8,199 nucleotides of DNA from Bdellovibrionales bacterium (GTDB lineage Bacteria > Bdellovibrionota > Bacteriovoracia > Bacteriovoracales > Bacteriovoracaceae): assembly GCA_030633015.1 (NCBI GenBank), contig DAOVTR010000057.1, positions 1-8,199 of the forward strand, written 5' to 3'. The position numbers were made by a program, and so were the translations under genes. A model generated the notes under the pieces. That model was not told the DNA's origin and did not search any database. It saw only the letters and a program-made list of their open reading frames with translations. Each line of letters opens with the position of its first letter. Position 1 is the stretch's first letter. Below are positions 1 through 6,977 of the stretch, in pieces.

Positions 1-929
1 CATTTTTTAAGACCATATTACTATTTGCAATATTAATATCTTCGAACGACTTATTTCCAGCTGATTTTGCAATAAATCAAAACCCTGATACCGTAATTGC
101 CACTGAGTCCTATCCTTGTAAAACCCTTGTTGACCTTTCGAGGGCCCTACAACAATATGATTCACTTCAAAAAACCCCTCTAAATACTACTGTTTATAAT
201 ACTCCACTAGTTGATAAAAATCATTCACTACTCAAAATAGAAAACCAGAGTTGTAGTCTCAATCTAGCTGAAGCTCTTCCTTATCCTATTAATTTATTAA
301 TAAGAGCTACTCCAGTAATTTCTGGAATTAATTGCTGGAATACCGCTTTAAGAGTAGGCCAGCTTCTAGATCATAGCTCTTATTCTAATCCTAGAGAACT
401 AACCTCTTGGCTTAAATCTGATAGCTGCCGACCATTACGAGTTGGAGAAAAAACTCTTCCAGGTGATTTAATGATCATTAGAAATAAATATTTTGAAGAG
501 ATTCATGCCTTTACATATTTAACTTCAACGTTAAGTTTTAATAAGCTTAATTATAACTTAAAAAGCAAATTTAAAATTTCCTACACTTCTGACATTTTAA
601 AATATTATTATGTAACAATAGATAAATTTAAGGATCTAAGAGTAGATAAGTCTGGAAAATTAATTCAAGAGCCTTTTACTAATTTTTTGCAACCATATAG
701 ATGTCGCAAAAATACAAAACAAGATTTTGTATTAACTCAAACAGAACAAGACCTAATTCAAAAGATTTCAACTTATAGTAAAGACATTAACGATTATATT
801 TTTTATGGAGAAAAACTCCCTTTTACTAGAGGAGAACTAGAACAACTTATTGATCAAATTGAACAAAAACTTACAAACATAGATAATGATAATCAATATT
901 TTTTTGGAAGAAGAAATATTATCGACTAG
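1..929 (+). CDS. Secreted papain-fold (NlpC/P60-like) protein, 5' end outside window
   Basis: The frame is open from the left edge (first full codon at position 3) to a TAG at 927-929, so the start lies just upstream. The first residues, FFKTILLFAILISS, are the core of a signal peptide, with probable cleavage after LFPA, so only a few codons are missing and the product is exported. The central part has the layout of an NlpC/P60 or CHAP papain-like fold: a Cys at the start of a helix (INCWNTALRVG, Cys codon 333-335), then a PGDLMI strand, then EIHAFTYL with the His codon at 504-506, then a short strand (LSFNKLNYN) and KFKISY. Such proteins cleave peptidoglycan peptides or other amide bonds in the periplasm or outside the cell; the substrate here is unknown. 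The third polar residue of the triad is not clear. The C-terminal 100 residues are charged, helix-rich and unrecognised. The ATG at 471 is internal, because it would split the GDL strand and drop the Cys. The gene is probably cotranscribed with the protease 9 bp downstream. The CDS is certain; the fold is a motif-level inference. Confidence 0.68.
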   Translation, partial: FFKTILLFAILISSNDLFPADFAINQNPDTVIATESYPCKTLVDLSRALQQYDSLQKTPLNTTVYNTPLVDKNHSLLKIENQSCSLNLAEALPYPINLLIRATPVISGINCWNTALRVGQLLDHSSYSNPRELTSWLKSDSCRPLRVGEKTLPGDLMIIRNKYFEEIHAFTYLTSTLSFNKLNYNLKSKFKISYTSDILKYYYVTIDKFKDLRVDKSGKLIQEPFTNFLQPYRCRKNTKQDFVLTQTEQDLIQKISTYSKDINDYIFYGEKLPFTRGELEQLIDQIEQKLTNIDNDNQYFFGRRNIID

Positions 930-938
930 TGAGTATTT

Positions 939-2942
939 ATGAATCTTTTTAAATTAACTATTATATTCTTCTTAGTAGTTACTCTACAAAGCTGCAGCCA
1001 AAAAGATTTATCTTTAAACAATAAACTATTGTCTGGATCAATAATTAATGGAACCACTACCAATAATTTTAATCAAGAGCATCCTGCCAGTTTTAACACG
1101 GTAGCACTCGTCTATAAAAAAGAAAAAATTTATTGTACAGGATCTATTATCTCCAAAAGATTTATTCTAACTGCCAAACATTGTGTAGCTGGTAAAGAAA
1201 CTTCTAATATTCAAATTTTCTTTGGAAATAAAGATAAATTTTTAAATAGCAAACCTTTGATCGATACAAAAAATATTACCCTGTATGCTGACCCTAATTT
1301 TATAAATCACTTTCCAAATCATGACATTGCATTATTAGAGCTTGAACAAGATATTCCTCCTACTCATAAGGCCCTTCCAATTCTACAAGATTCCAACTTA
1401 TTAAAAAACAATACATCCCTCGAACTGGTAGGCTTTGGTGACCGTGACCCAGATCACTACATTATCTTAGCAGGAGAAAAGCTATCACTTAAGGCCCATG
1501 TTGAAAAATACCTTAATGAACCTTTTTTTAAAAATTTAATTATAGTTAAGGCCGATCAGGAAAACAGTGGCGTCTGCTATGGTGACTCTGGTGGGCCTGC
1601 TTATATTAAAATTGGTGACCAGTGGCATATTACAGGTATTGTAAACGGCATAGACTCTGTCTTAACTCCAGATGCCATGGAAGAAACTGGTGATGATATT
1701 TTTTCAACTAAAGCAAAATGTGAAATGGGAGACTCTGTTTATACTTTCCCTGGGGCCTACCAAAAATGGATTGAGCATATTTTAAATCATATTCCACATG
1801 AATATCAAACTTACCATATTGATAATATTCCGAATCCCGATAGCTTTACTAGCTGGTGTAAAAATGTAAATCCACACTCTCCATCATGGATTACCATGCG
1901 TTCACTCATGTATTTTGCGAGTGACTTTAGATCAAAAGATGAAAGCCTAAGAGATATATTTTCTAACTGTGAAAGAGCTGCTGAAATCCTCAGTCTACAA
2001 GATGAAATTTTCTTCAGTGATTACTATCCTTATGCTTCGCTAGATCCACTCAGATCACTAACCAATATTAAATCCATTAATATAACCTCTTCCCCAATAG
2101 ACATACGTATTGAAGAACTTAATTTTGCTGCACTAAACAGTATGACAGCACTGGAATCATTACATATAATTGATCTAAACATTAAATCAACTCGAATGCT
2201 AAGAGTTTTAGCTGATCATCAAAACTTAAAAACTCTTGATCTATCAAACAATCAACTAGAAGATCTACAGTTAGAATCAATTGCGAGTATTTCATTGTTA
2301 CAACAACTAGATCTTTCAAGAAATAGTATTTCAGATATCTCTGCCCTTTCTAAACTTACTAACCTGAAAATAATTAATCTTTCTGGTAATAAAATATCCG
2401 ATCTTACTCCTCTTCAAAAAATAAAAGATATAAAAAAAGTTTTAGCTTCAAATAATAAGATTGACTCCATCATAGGTATCGCTAATTTCAATTCTCTTTT
2501 AAACCTCGATTTAAGCAGTAACAATATAAAAGATCTTAATTTTTTAAAAGCTACCAAAAACAACTGCCATTTAAAAACACTTATCCTTTCAAATAATCAA
2601 ATTAAGAACCTCGAAGGCATTGAACACTGTCATGCCCTTGAAGAGTTAATGCTTTATGATAATCAAATTGAAGATATCTCTACTCTAAAAGATTTAAATC
2701 AAATTATAAATCTAAACCTTGGTGATAACTCTATTTACTCAATAGACGAACTATTTGGTGAAGAAATTAAAAATCTTGAAAAACTTTACCTTCAAGATAA
2801 TTATATCTCGTCCATAAAAGCTCTTAAAACTTTTAAACTACAAATTCCAAATCTTCGTCATCTGGTAATTAGAAATAACAGTATAAGTGATCTCTCGCCC
2901 CTTAATGAGCTTTCTTCATTAGAACATGTTTTGCATGATTAA
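939..2942 (+). CDS. Lipoprotein: trypsin-type serine protease fused to leucine-rich repeats
   Basis: This 667-aa exported protein opens with a signal peptide ending in the lipobox LQSC (Cys19 followed by Ser, compatible with outer-membrane sorting). Residues 35-285 form a complete chymotrypsin-fold (S1) protease: N-terminal IING at 35-38, LTAKHC with His81, HDIALLEL with Asp129, and CYGDSGGP with Ser217. Cys66-Cys82 and Cys213-Cys261 match the classical 42-58 and 191-220 disulfides. The S1-pocket position equivalent to trypsin Asp189 is Gly211, followed by Val212, and position 216 is Ile238. This argues against Arg/Lys cleavage and for small aliphatic P1 residues. Residues 300-370, with Cys307 and Cys344, may cap the repeats. 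Residues 430-660 carry ten LRRs, most of 22 residues, with the pattern LxxLxLxxNxIxDLxxL (internalin/SDS22 style). The chain ends seven residues into an eleventh repeat. The repeats probably bind a protein partner or substrate. The ATG lies 9 bp after the upstream stop, with a weak purine run (928-933) as ribosome site. Domain assignment is strong; biological target unknown. Confidence 0.93.
   Translation: MNLFKLTIIFFLVVTLQSCSQKDLSLNNKLLSGSIINGTTTNNFNQEHPASFNTVALVYKKEKIYCTGSIISKRFILTAKHCVAGKETSNIQIFFGNKDKFLNSKPLIDTKNITLYADPNFINHFPNHDIALLELEQDIPPTHKALPILQDSNLLKNNTSLELVGFGDRDPDHYIILAGEKLSLKAHVEKYLNEPFFKNLIIVKADQENSGVCYGDSGGPAYIKIGDQWHITGIVNGIDSVLTPDAMEETGDDIFSTKAKCEMGDSVYTFPGAYQKWIEHILNHIPHEYQTYHIDNIPNPDSFTSWCKNVNPHSPSWITMRSLMYFASDFRSKDESLRDIFSNCERAAEILSLQDEIFFSDYYPYASLDPLRSLTNIKSINITSSPIDIRIEELNFAALNSMTALESLHIIDLNIKSTRMLRVLADHQNLKTLDLSNNQLEDLQLESIASISLLQQLDLSRNSISDISALSKLTNLKIINLSGNKISDLTPLQKIKDIKKVLASNNKIDSIIGIANFNSLLNLDLSSNNIKDLNFLKATKNNCHLKTLILSNNQIKNLEGIEHCHALEELMLYDNQIEDISTLKDLNQIINLNLGDNSIYSIDELFGEEIKNLEKLYLQDNYISSIKALKTFKLQIPNLRHLVIRNNSISDLSPLNELSSLEHVLHD
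2226..2918 (+). repeat. Ten tandem leucine-rich-repeat units (protein-level repeat)
   Basis: Codons 430-660 of the protease-LRR gene encode ten consecutive LRR units starting at residues 430, 454, 476, 498, 520, 545, 567, 589, 613 and 639. Six are exactly 22 residues; the others are 24, 25, 24 and 26. The shared core is LxxLxLSxNxIxDLxxL, for example LDLSRNSISDISAL and LILSNNQIKNLEGI. At DNA level the copies are diverged, so this is an old repeat family rather than a recent tandem expansion. Two weaker units may precede it (residues 372-429). Confidence 0.88.
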
Positions 2943-2946
2943 GATC

Positions 2947-2975
2947 TCTGACAATTAAAAACCGTAATTGGCAGA
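2947..2975. terminator. Hairpin between two convergent genes (possible bidirectional terminator)
   Basis: An inverted repeat pairs TCTGACAATTA (2947-2957) with TAATTGGCAGA (2965-2975): 10 of 11 positions pair, around a 7-nt loop. It starts 4 bp after the protease-LRR stop and includes the stop codon of the minus-strand barrel gene (2955-2957). There is no U-tract on either side, so it is not a classical intrinsic terminator. It could stabilise the transcript ends or help Rho-dependent or collision termination. Confidence 0.4.
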
Positions 2976-4172
2976 AGTTACAAATGAGATTGATGATTTT
3001 TCTACACTTCTAGTTGTAGTACTTCCAGAATAGATTTGAGCGTCACCACTCCCCATGGAATAGATTGCTCCGAAAGTTACCGATGAATCCCTTGAAAAAG
3101 TCGCGTACCCTATAGTAACGCCATACATATCAGTATCGTCATTAGGAGACGTTGTAACACTGCTGCAGACTAAATTGTTAGTTCTATTTGTATAGACTCC
3201 AAAACGAAGAGCATTACTTTTATTCAGATAATACTCTCCTCCCCATGAAAGATTAAAAACATCTTTTTTATCATCATCATTGCTCATAAAATAATCGAAA
3301 TCAAAGGCCATTAATAGATATGCTGATGGAAAGTAACCAATGCCTAAACTTAACTCATAAGGCATATTTCTTTTAGCTGTATACTGCTGAGTCTCCATCT
3401 GATTGTTGCTACTTCCTTTTGTTTCAAAATTAAGTTGCCTCTCTGTTAAAGAGTCAAATAAAAAAGTTCCCGATAAAGTCATGCCAACTGATAATCTTTT
3501 CCCAGGACTCCAAAGAAAACCAAGCTTAGGTTTTACTCCCTTCTCTTTAACCGTTTCATTGGTAAAACTCATCTCGTCTTCACCATCAGCGTATTCAATT
3601 ACAGTATGAATTGTCTCTCGCTTGACTCTAGAGCTATAAAAGAGAGAGAGTCCATATGACAGGCGACGACTAAGTTTTGTGGCGTGGGAGACACCAAAAA
3701 TATCTGTTGAATCTTGATAGTGACGATTATACCCATAAATTGAAATGGGATTTACAACATCTGTTATATCTTTAAAAACTTGATCTTGATGCTCCACCGT
3801 TGAATCAGGAGTTGAAAAACTAAAAGCAAAAATATGTCTTTTTGTTCTTTTAATCATTCCAAAAAAATTTGCAAACAGATTTGAATTTTCTCTGTTCCAA
3901 CTAGAACTACCGATTGCGTTGGCATAAACTTTTTGAGATTGATTAAAAATTTTTGCACTACCAGAGATACTATTTCCTGATGTCAGAGACAATCCTGCAG
4001 GATTATAGTAAACACCACTGGCATCATCAGAAATTGCGATGTAAGCTCCCCCCATTGTGGAAGCGCGCCCTCCAATTAAAATATTTTTATAATAGTTGGT
4101 TCCCGCCTGCAAGCTATCTGAAACAAAAATAGCAAGAAGTATTATAAATTGAGTTTTAAAATTATTTTTCAT
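2955..4172 (-). CDS. FadL/OMPP1/PorV-type outer-membrane beta-barrel protein
   Basis: This 405-aa product has a signal peptide (MKNNFKTQFIILLAIFVSDS, probable cleavage after SLQA at residue 23). The family's characteristic N-terminal segment follows: IGGRASTMGGAYIAISDD at about 33-50, then ASGVYYNPAGLS at 51-62. The rest is alternating amphipathic strands separated by polar loops, and the chain ends in ANYGF. A C-terminal Phe is the usual recognition signal for insertion by the Bam machinery. Relatives are barrels of about 400-450 residues that either move hydrophobic molecules (FadL, TodX) or act as shuttle or partner for surface proteins (PorV); the sequence does not decide between these. 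I chose ATG at 4172 because it directly precedes a normal basic signal-peptide n-region. A TTG at 4193 would add seven residues, two of them acidic (MERNSLD), although a GGAG lies 10 nt before it. The ATG starts 2 nt after the stop of the upstream lipoprotein gene and has no good ribosome site of its own, so translation is probably coupled. A Cys at residue 336 is unpaired. Confidence 0.87.
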   Translation of the reverse strand: MKNNFKTQFIILLAIFVSDSLQAGTNYYKNILIGGRASTMGGAYIAISDDASGVYYNPAGLSLTSGNSISGSAKIFNQSQKVYANAIGSSSWNRENSNLFANFFGMIKRTKRHIFAFSFSTPDSTVEHQDQVFKDITDVVNPISIYGYNRHYQDSTDIFGVSHATKLSRRLSYGLSLFYSSRVKRETIHTVIEYADGEDEMSFTNETVKEKGVKPKLGFLWSPGKRLSVGMTLSGTFLFDSLTERQLNFETKGSSNNQMETQQYTAKRNMPYELSLGIGYFPSAYLLMAFDFDYFMSNDDDKKDVFNLSWGGEYYLNKSNALRFGVYTNRTNNLVCSSVTTSPNDDTDMYGVTIGYATFSRDSSVTFGAIYSMGSGDAQIYSGSTTTRSVEKSSISFVTSANYGF

Positions 4173-4174
4173 AT

Positions 4175-6799
4175 CTAAGGAGTTACGTTCCAAGTTCCGA
4201 CTACTCCATTTTCCATATATTCAAATAACCTGACAAAGGATGGATCATCAGTGGTCGGATCGTTTACCCCACCAGTCGTCGCATTAATAATATTAGTTTT
4301 AAAATCTGCTGGTCTGGCCTTTCCTATCCAAGTATTCCCATCTAAGTTAATATTAAAATTTGCAGTATGTAGACCAGAAGCAGTATATACGAAGCCCCGA
4401 CAATTTCCTGCCTCAAAACAGTTTATGGTACTGTTGGTAATTGAGATAGAATCCGTTGTCTCCGTTGTATTCATTCCATGATCTTCAAATAAAAAATCGC
4501 AGGGTACACCTGATGAGTTAGCGCATGTGATGGTGGAGTTATCTACGTTTACATCTGTTTCTATACCTATAGAACTATTTACTAATGCTTCACGAACATT
4601 GATTGTAGAATCACTGAAATTAACTGTGCCTGCAGCGTCATATATCAAGTCAGTACAGGTAACAGTAACTCCACTTAAATTTAGAGTGGTAAAAGAATCC
4701 AAATCAATAAAATTACTGCAATTTCCTGCAACGCTCTCAGTTACTGTAAAATTATATAAGTTAATCGTTCTGGCAACAGAGCTATTTTGTATATAAATTA
4801 ATCCAGTCTTAACCTCTGTTAAATTAAAGGTATTATTAGAAGACGCTGAAGAAATTATATCTCCTTCACCTATCCACATAAAATTAATAATAAAATCTTT
4901 AATATCAAAATTATTATTAGTAAAAACAGTATCAGTTCCGTAAGAAAGCGTTGCTCCATTATGACTAATGACACTCGCAACAGAACCAGAACTATTTGAA
5001 ATGGTTATACTACCAATTCCCCCATAAGGTACCAATACTTTTCCCCAATCAGTGTAGCTACAACTATCAATCAATAAACTATCATAACCATCTTTATTCA
5101 CACTTCCTGTATTTGTACCACCACAGGCTCCATCAAAGTTGCTATTGGTTATAGAGGCTCCGTTAACATTTAAACTCACATTTTTAAATATAACCTCATT
5201 AAAAATATGAGTTGTTCCACTGGGAGCGTCATCTAACTCTAAATCCGGAACAGAATTACAAACATTTGCCTCAATGGTTATCTCATTGCCATTGGTAGCA
5301 TTGGCAGTAACTTTTCCAAAAAAATCAAATTCTCCTGTAGTCCCATTATTAAAAACCAAAGTTGATCCCGGTTCAATTATAACCTCGTTAGAAAATATTA
5401 TATGACCATCAAGATGAAAAGGTTGATGACGAAACTCAAAAGTCACAATATCTTCATATGTCCCAGGATAGACAGTGGTAACACTACTTAAAACGATTTC
5501 ATCATTCGACGTCTCTGCCAAATAGATTGACTCATTATCAAGATAATCTCTAATTTTGAGATAGATATTTTTAGGCCCCAAGGTTCCTGGATCAACCAGA
5601 TCCCAACTATTAATTTGACTACTATAAGCTTGCCAACTCTCTCCATTTGTAAACGCTGAAGAGACGTTACTTATCATGACCTCTTTAATTCCTGTTCCCA
5701 GATCACTGGCAACAATATCAACTAACACGTCTATTGAAGCAGTTGTACTCCAACCATGTAGGATTTTAACCGAAGTCATGGTGGGATTTTGAGTATCAAT
5801 TACAAACTGCAATTGATAAACAGAACTTTCAAGACCATTAAGATCAGCAAACTTCAGATAAACATTTTTAAGGCCGTCAGTTGAGTAGTAAGTGTTTGCA
5901 CTGGTATTAGCAGCCAGCGAAAAATCATAACTGGTAGAGATAGGTTCCCAATCAACATTGAGAAAACTTGATTCATGAGCAACCTTCATTAGCACTGCTC
6001 TGGTATCATACTTCATATCAATTTTAACGGTGTTATTAGAAATTACTGCAACTGTCCCATGGGAGGTAGTCATTGTTGCAATAGGATTATTACTACCATC
6101 TAAAAGATCTGTAATTTCTCCAGAAGGCCCAGTAGACAGGGCCATATACACAAGCCCTAAAGCATTGTTTGCTCCAGAGCTGACTGTAATATTTCCAACA
6201 CTAGAATTAGAAAGACCACTTTTAGAAAATGCTACTGAGTCATAACTTCCGGCAGGAACACCAGTCATACTAAAATTTCCACCGCCATCAGTTGTTGCTG
6301 AAAAGCTAGTCCCTGGAATATAAACACTAATTCCATCAATGGTGACATTATTGGGATTATTTAAAATCTCCACACTTCCAGAGATGGACCCCGGATCAGT
6401 TAACAAAGTTGCAGGAAGTGCAGTTTCACTGTCTGCTGGAACCACAATTTCATAAAACTGAGCGGCCTTAGAAGCGTCATCACTGATAGCATAGATTGTA
6501 TAAGTCCCTGGTAACATATTTGATATTACAAACTCACCACTACTATCTGCAGTTGTGTTGTATTCTGGATGGCCTTCAACAATTATGTCAGCTCCACTTG
6601 CAATTAGTGCATTGGTATTTAAGGCCCCTGAAAGAGTACCAAATCCAGCAATTGTACTTCCAGTGCTACCACCAAGGTCATTAGAATCAGGATCAAGTAC
6701 CGTTGAAACTTTTGGAATTTCATCATCACTATTATTACAGGAAGCAAATGAAATTAAAGTGAGAAGCAAAAATATCAAATAAACTATTTTTCCACGCAT
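4175..6799 (-). CDS. Large multidomain surface lipoprotein: regulatory-like, Ig-like and beta-helix modules
   Basis: This 874-aa product has a signal peptide ending in a slightly atypical lipobox, SFASC (Cys21, Phe at -3), so it is probably membrane-anchored. A low-complexity Asp/Ser/Gly linker (about 22-52) leads to two carboxypeptidase-regulatory-like beta-sandwich modules at about 53-134 and 137-220. Both show the DxxGxFxxxxxPxGxY pattern: DSSGEFVISNMLPGTY and DGGGNFSMTGVPAGSY. Two Ig-like modules follow, about 222-340 and 341-437, marked by matching strands GLKNVYLKFADLNGLES and GPKNIYLKIRDYLDNES. The rest, about 440-830, is rich in short I/V/L-x-N-S-x-I/F strands (SITISNSS, SISITNSTINC) and looks like a right-handed parallel beta-helix. 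No pectate-lyase or other enzyme active site is visible, so a structural or adhesive role is likely. Several Cys residues in the helix part could form ladder disulfides. The ATG at 6799 has a good AAGGA 8 nt upstream; the TTG at 6823 is the wrong start. It is the first gene of a two-gene operon with the beta-barrel. The exact ligand is unknown. Confidence 0.87.
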   Translation of the reverse strand: MRGKIVYLIFLLLTLISFASCNNSDDEIPKVSTVLDPDSNDLGGSTGSTIAGFGTLSGALNTNALIASGADIIVEGHPEYNTTADSSGEFVISNMLPGTYTIYAISDDASKAAQFYEIVVPADSETALPATLLTDPGSISGSVEILNNPNNVTIDGISVYIPGTSFSATTDGGGNFSMTGVPAGSYDSVAFSKSGLSNSSVGNITVSSGANNALGLVYMALSTGPSGEITDLLDGSNNPIATMTTSHGTVAVISNNTVKIDMKYDTRAVLMKVAHESSFLNVDWEPISTSYDFSLAANTSANTYYSTDGLKNVYLKFADLNGLESSVYQLQFVIDTQNPTMTSVKILHGWSTTASIDVLVDIVASDLGTGIKEVMISNVSSAFTNGESWQAYSSQINSWDLVDPGTLGPKNIYLKIRDYLDNESIYLAETSNDEIVLSSVTTVYPGTYEDIVTFEFRHQPFHLDGHIIFSNEVIIEPGSTLVFNNGTTGEFDFFGKVTANATNGNEITIEANVCNSVPDLELDDAPSGTTHIFNEVIFKNVSLNVNGASITNSNFDGACGGTNTGSVNKDGYDSLLIDSCSYTDWGKVLVPYGGIGSITISNSSGSVASVISHNGATLSYGTDTVFTNNNFDIKDFIINFMWIGEGDIISSASSNNTFNLTEVKTGLIYIQNSSVARTINLYNFTVTESVAGNCSNFIDLDSFTTLNLSGVTVTCTDLIYDAAGTVNFSDSTINVREALVNSSIGIETDVNVDNSTITCANSSGVPCDFLFEDHGMNTTETTDSISITNSTINCFEAGNCRGFVYTASGLHTANFNINLDGNTWIGKARPADFKTNIINATTGGVNDPTTDDPSFVRLFEYMENGVVGTWNVTP

Positions 6800-6807
6800 A
6801 TAATCCG

Positions 6808-6812
6808 TCCTT
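6808..6812 (-). promoter_or_regulatory. Ribosome binding site AAGGA of the large lipoprotein gene
   Basis: On the minus strand AAGGA ends 8 nt before the ATG at 6799. It lies downstream of the alternative TTG at 6823, so it decides for the ATG start, which also gives a normal lipoprotein signal peptide (MRGKIVYLIF). Confidence 0.8.
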
Positions 6813-6840
6813 AAGTAGGTCAATCAACTATTAGAAAATA

Positions 6841-6869
6841 ATCATAACAATTTATTTCAGATATGTAAG
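6841..6869 (-). promoter_or_regulatory. Sigma70-like promoter for the lipoprotein/beta-barrel operon
   Basis: Reading the minus strand, CTTACA (6869-6864, 4 of 6 matches to TTGACA) and TATGAT (6846-6841, 5 of 6 matches to TATAAT) are separated by exactly 17 bp. Transcription would start near 6834, giving a leader of about 35 nt before the ATG at 6799. In AT-rich DNA such matches can occur by chance, but spacing and distance are ideal. Confidence 0.55.
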
Positions 6870-6967
6870 GGATACTGCCCCGCCCCAATAGGTAAAATTG
6901 ATCCATAGAGCAAATTGATTAGTAAATTATCCCTAATTAATTTAAGTTTAAAAAAGTTAATACTACT

Positions 6968-6972
6968 GGAGA
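6968..6972 (+). promoter_or_regulatory. Ribosome binding site GGAGA of the catalase-like gene
   Basis: GGAGA ends 5 nt before the ATG at 6978. It settles the start: an in-frame TTG at 6915 would add 21 residues ahead of a complete signal peptide and has no comparable site. Confidence 0.8.
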
Positions 6973-6977
6973 ATCTG

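Larger units (their letters stand above)
6800..6977. other. Divergent intergenic region between lipoprotein operon and catalase-like gene
   Basis: This 178-bp spacer must hold promoters for both directions. The minus-strand promoter is listed separately. For the plus-strand gene I see only weak candidates, such as TTGATC at 6898-6903 and TTGATT at 6915-6920 followed by poor -10 matches. A GC-rich patch (TGCCCCGCCCC, 6876-6886) stands out in otherwise very AT-rich DNA and sits just upstream of the minus-strand -35 element. No riboswitch-like or RNA-gene structure is evident. Confidence 0.5.

Noticed and set aside
471..929. Separate 152-aa gene starting at the ATG at 471
   Set aside because: The same frame is open from the left window edge, starts with a signal-peptide-like segment and contains the Cys of the papain-like motif before this ATG. 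The ATG is internal.
3403..3609. Plus-strand reading frame opposite the beta-barrel gene
   Set aside because: It has no ribosome site, no recognisable product and lies fully antisense to a well-supported CDS. The same applies to open frames at 4251-4481, 4527-4796, 6030-6245, 6496-6684 and 6555-6782, which mirror the lipoprotein's Ser/Thr/Asn-rich codons.
4173..4193. TTG start at 4193 for the beta-barrel gene
   Set aside because: It would add MERNSLD, with acidic residues, before a normal signal peptide that begins at the ATG 4172. It remains possible because GGAG lies 10 nt before the TTG.
4323..5481. Polysaccharide lyase activity for the beta-helix region
   Set aside because: The helix-like repeats are there, but no cluster of catalytic Asp/Arg/Lys typical of pectate lyases could be recognised, so no enzyme is claimed.
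6800..6823. TTG start at 6823 for the large lipoprotein
   Set aside because: The AAGGA ribosome site lies downstream of the TTG and correctly spaced for the ATG at 6799. TTGACC here could also be mistaken for a -35 element, but it is too close to the start codon.
6915..6977. TTG start at 6915 for the catalase-like gene
   Set aside because: The ATG at 6978 has GGAGA 5 nt upstream and begins a complete short signal peptide. The extra 21 residues would precede it for no reason.
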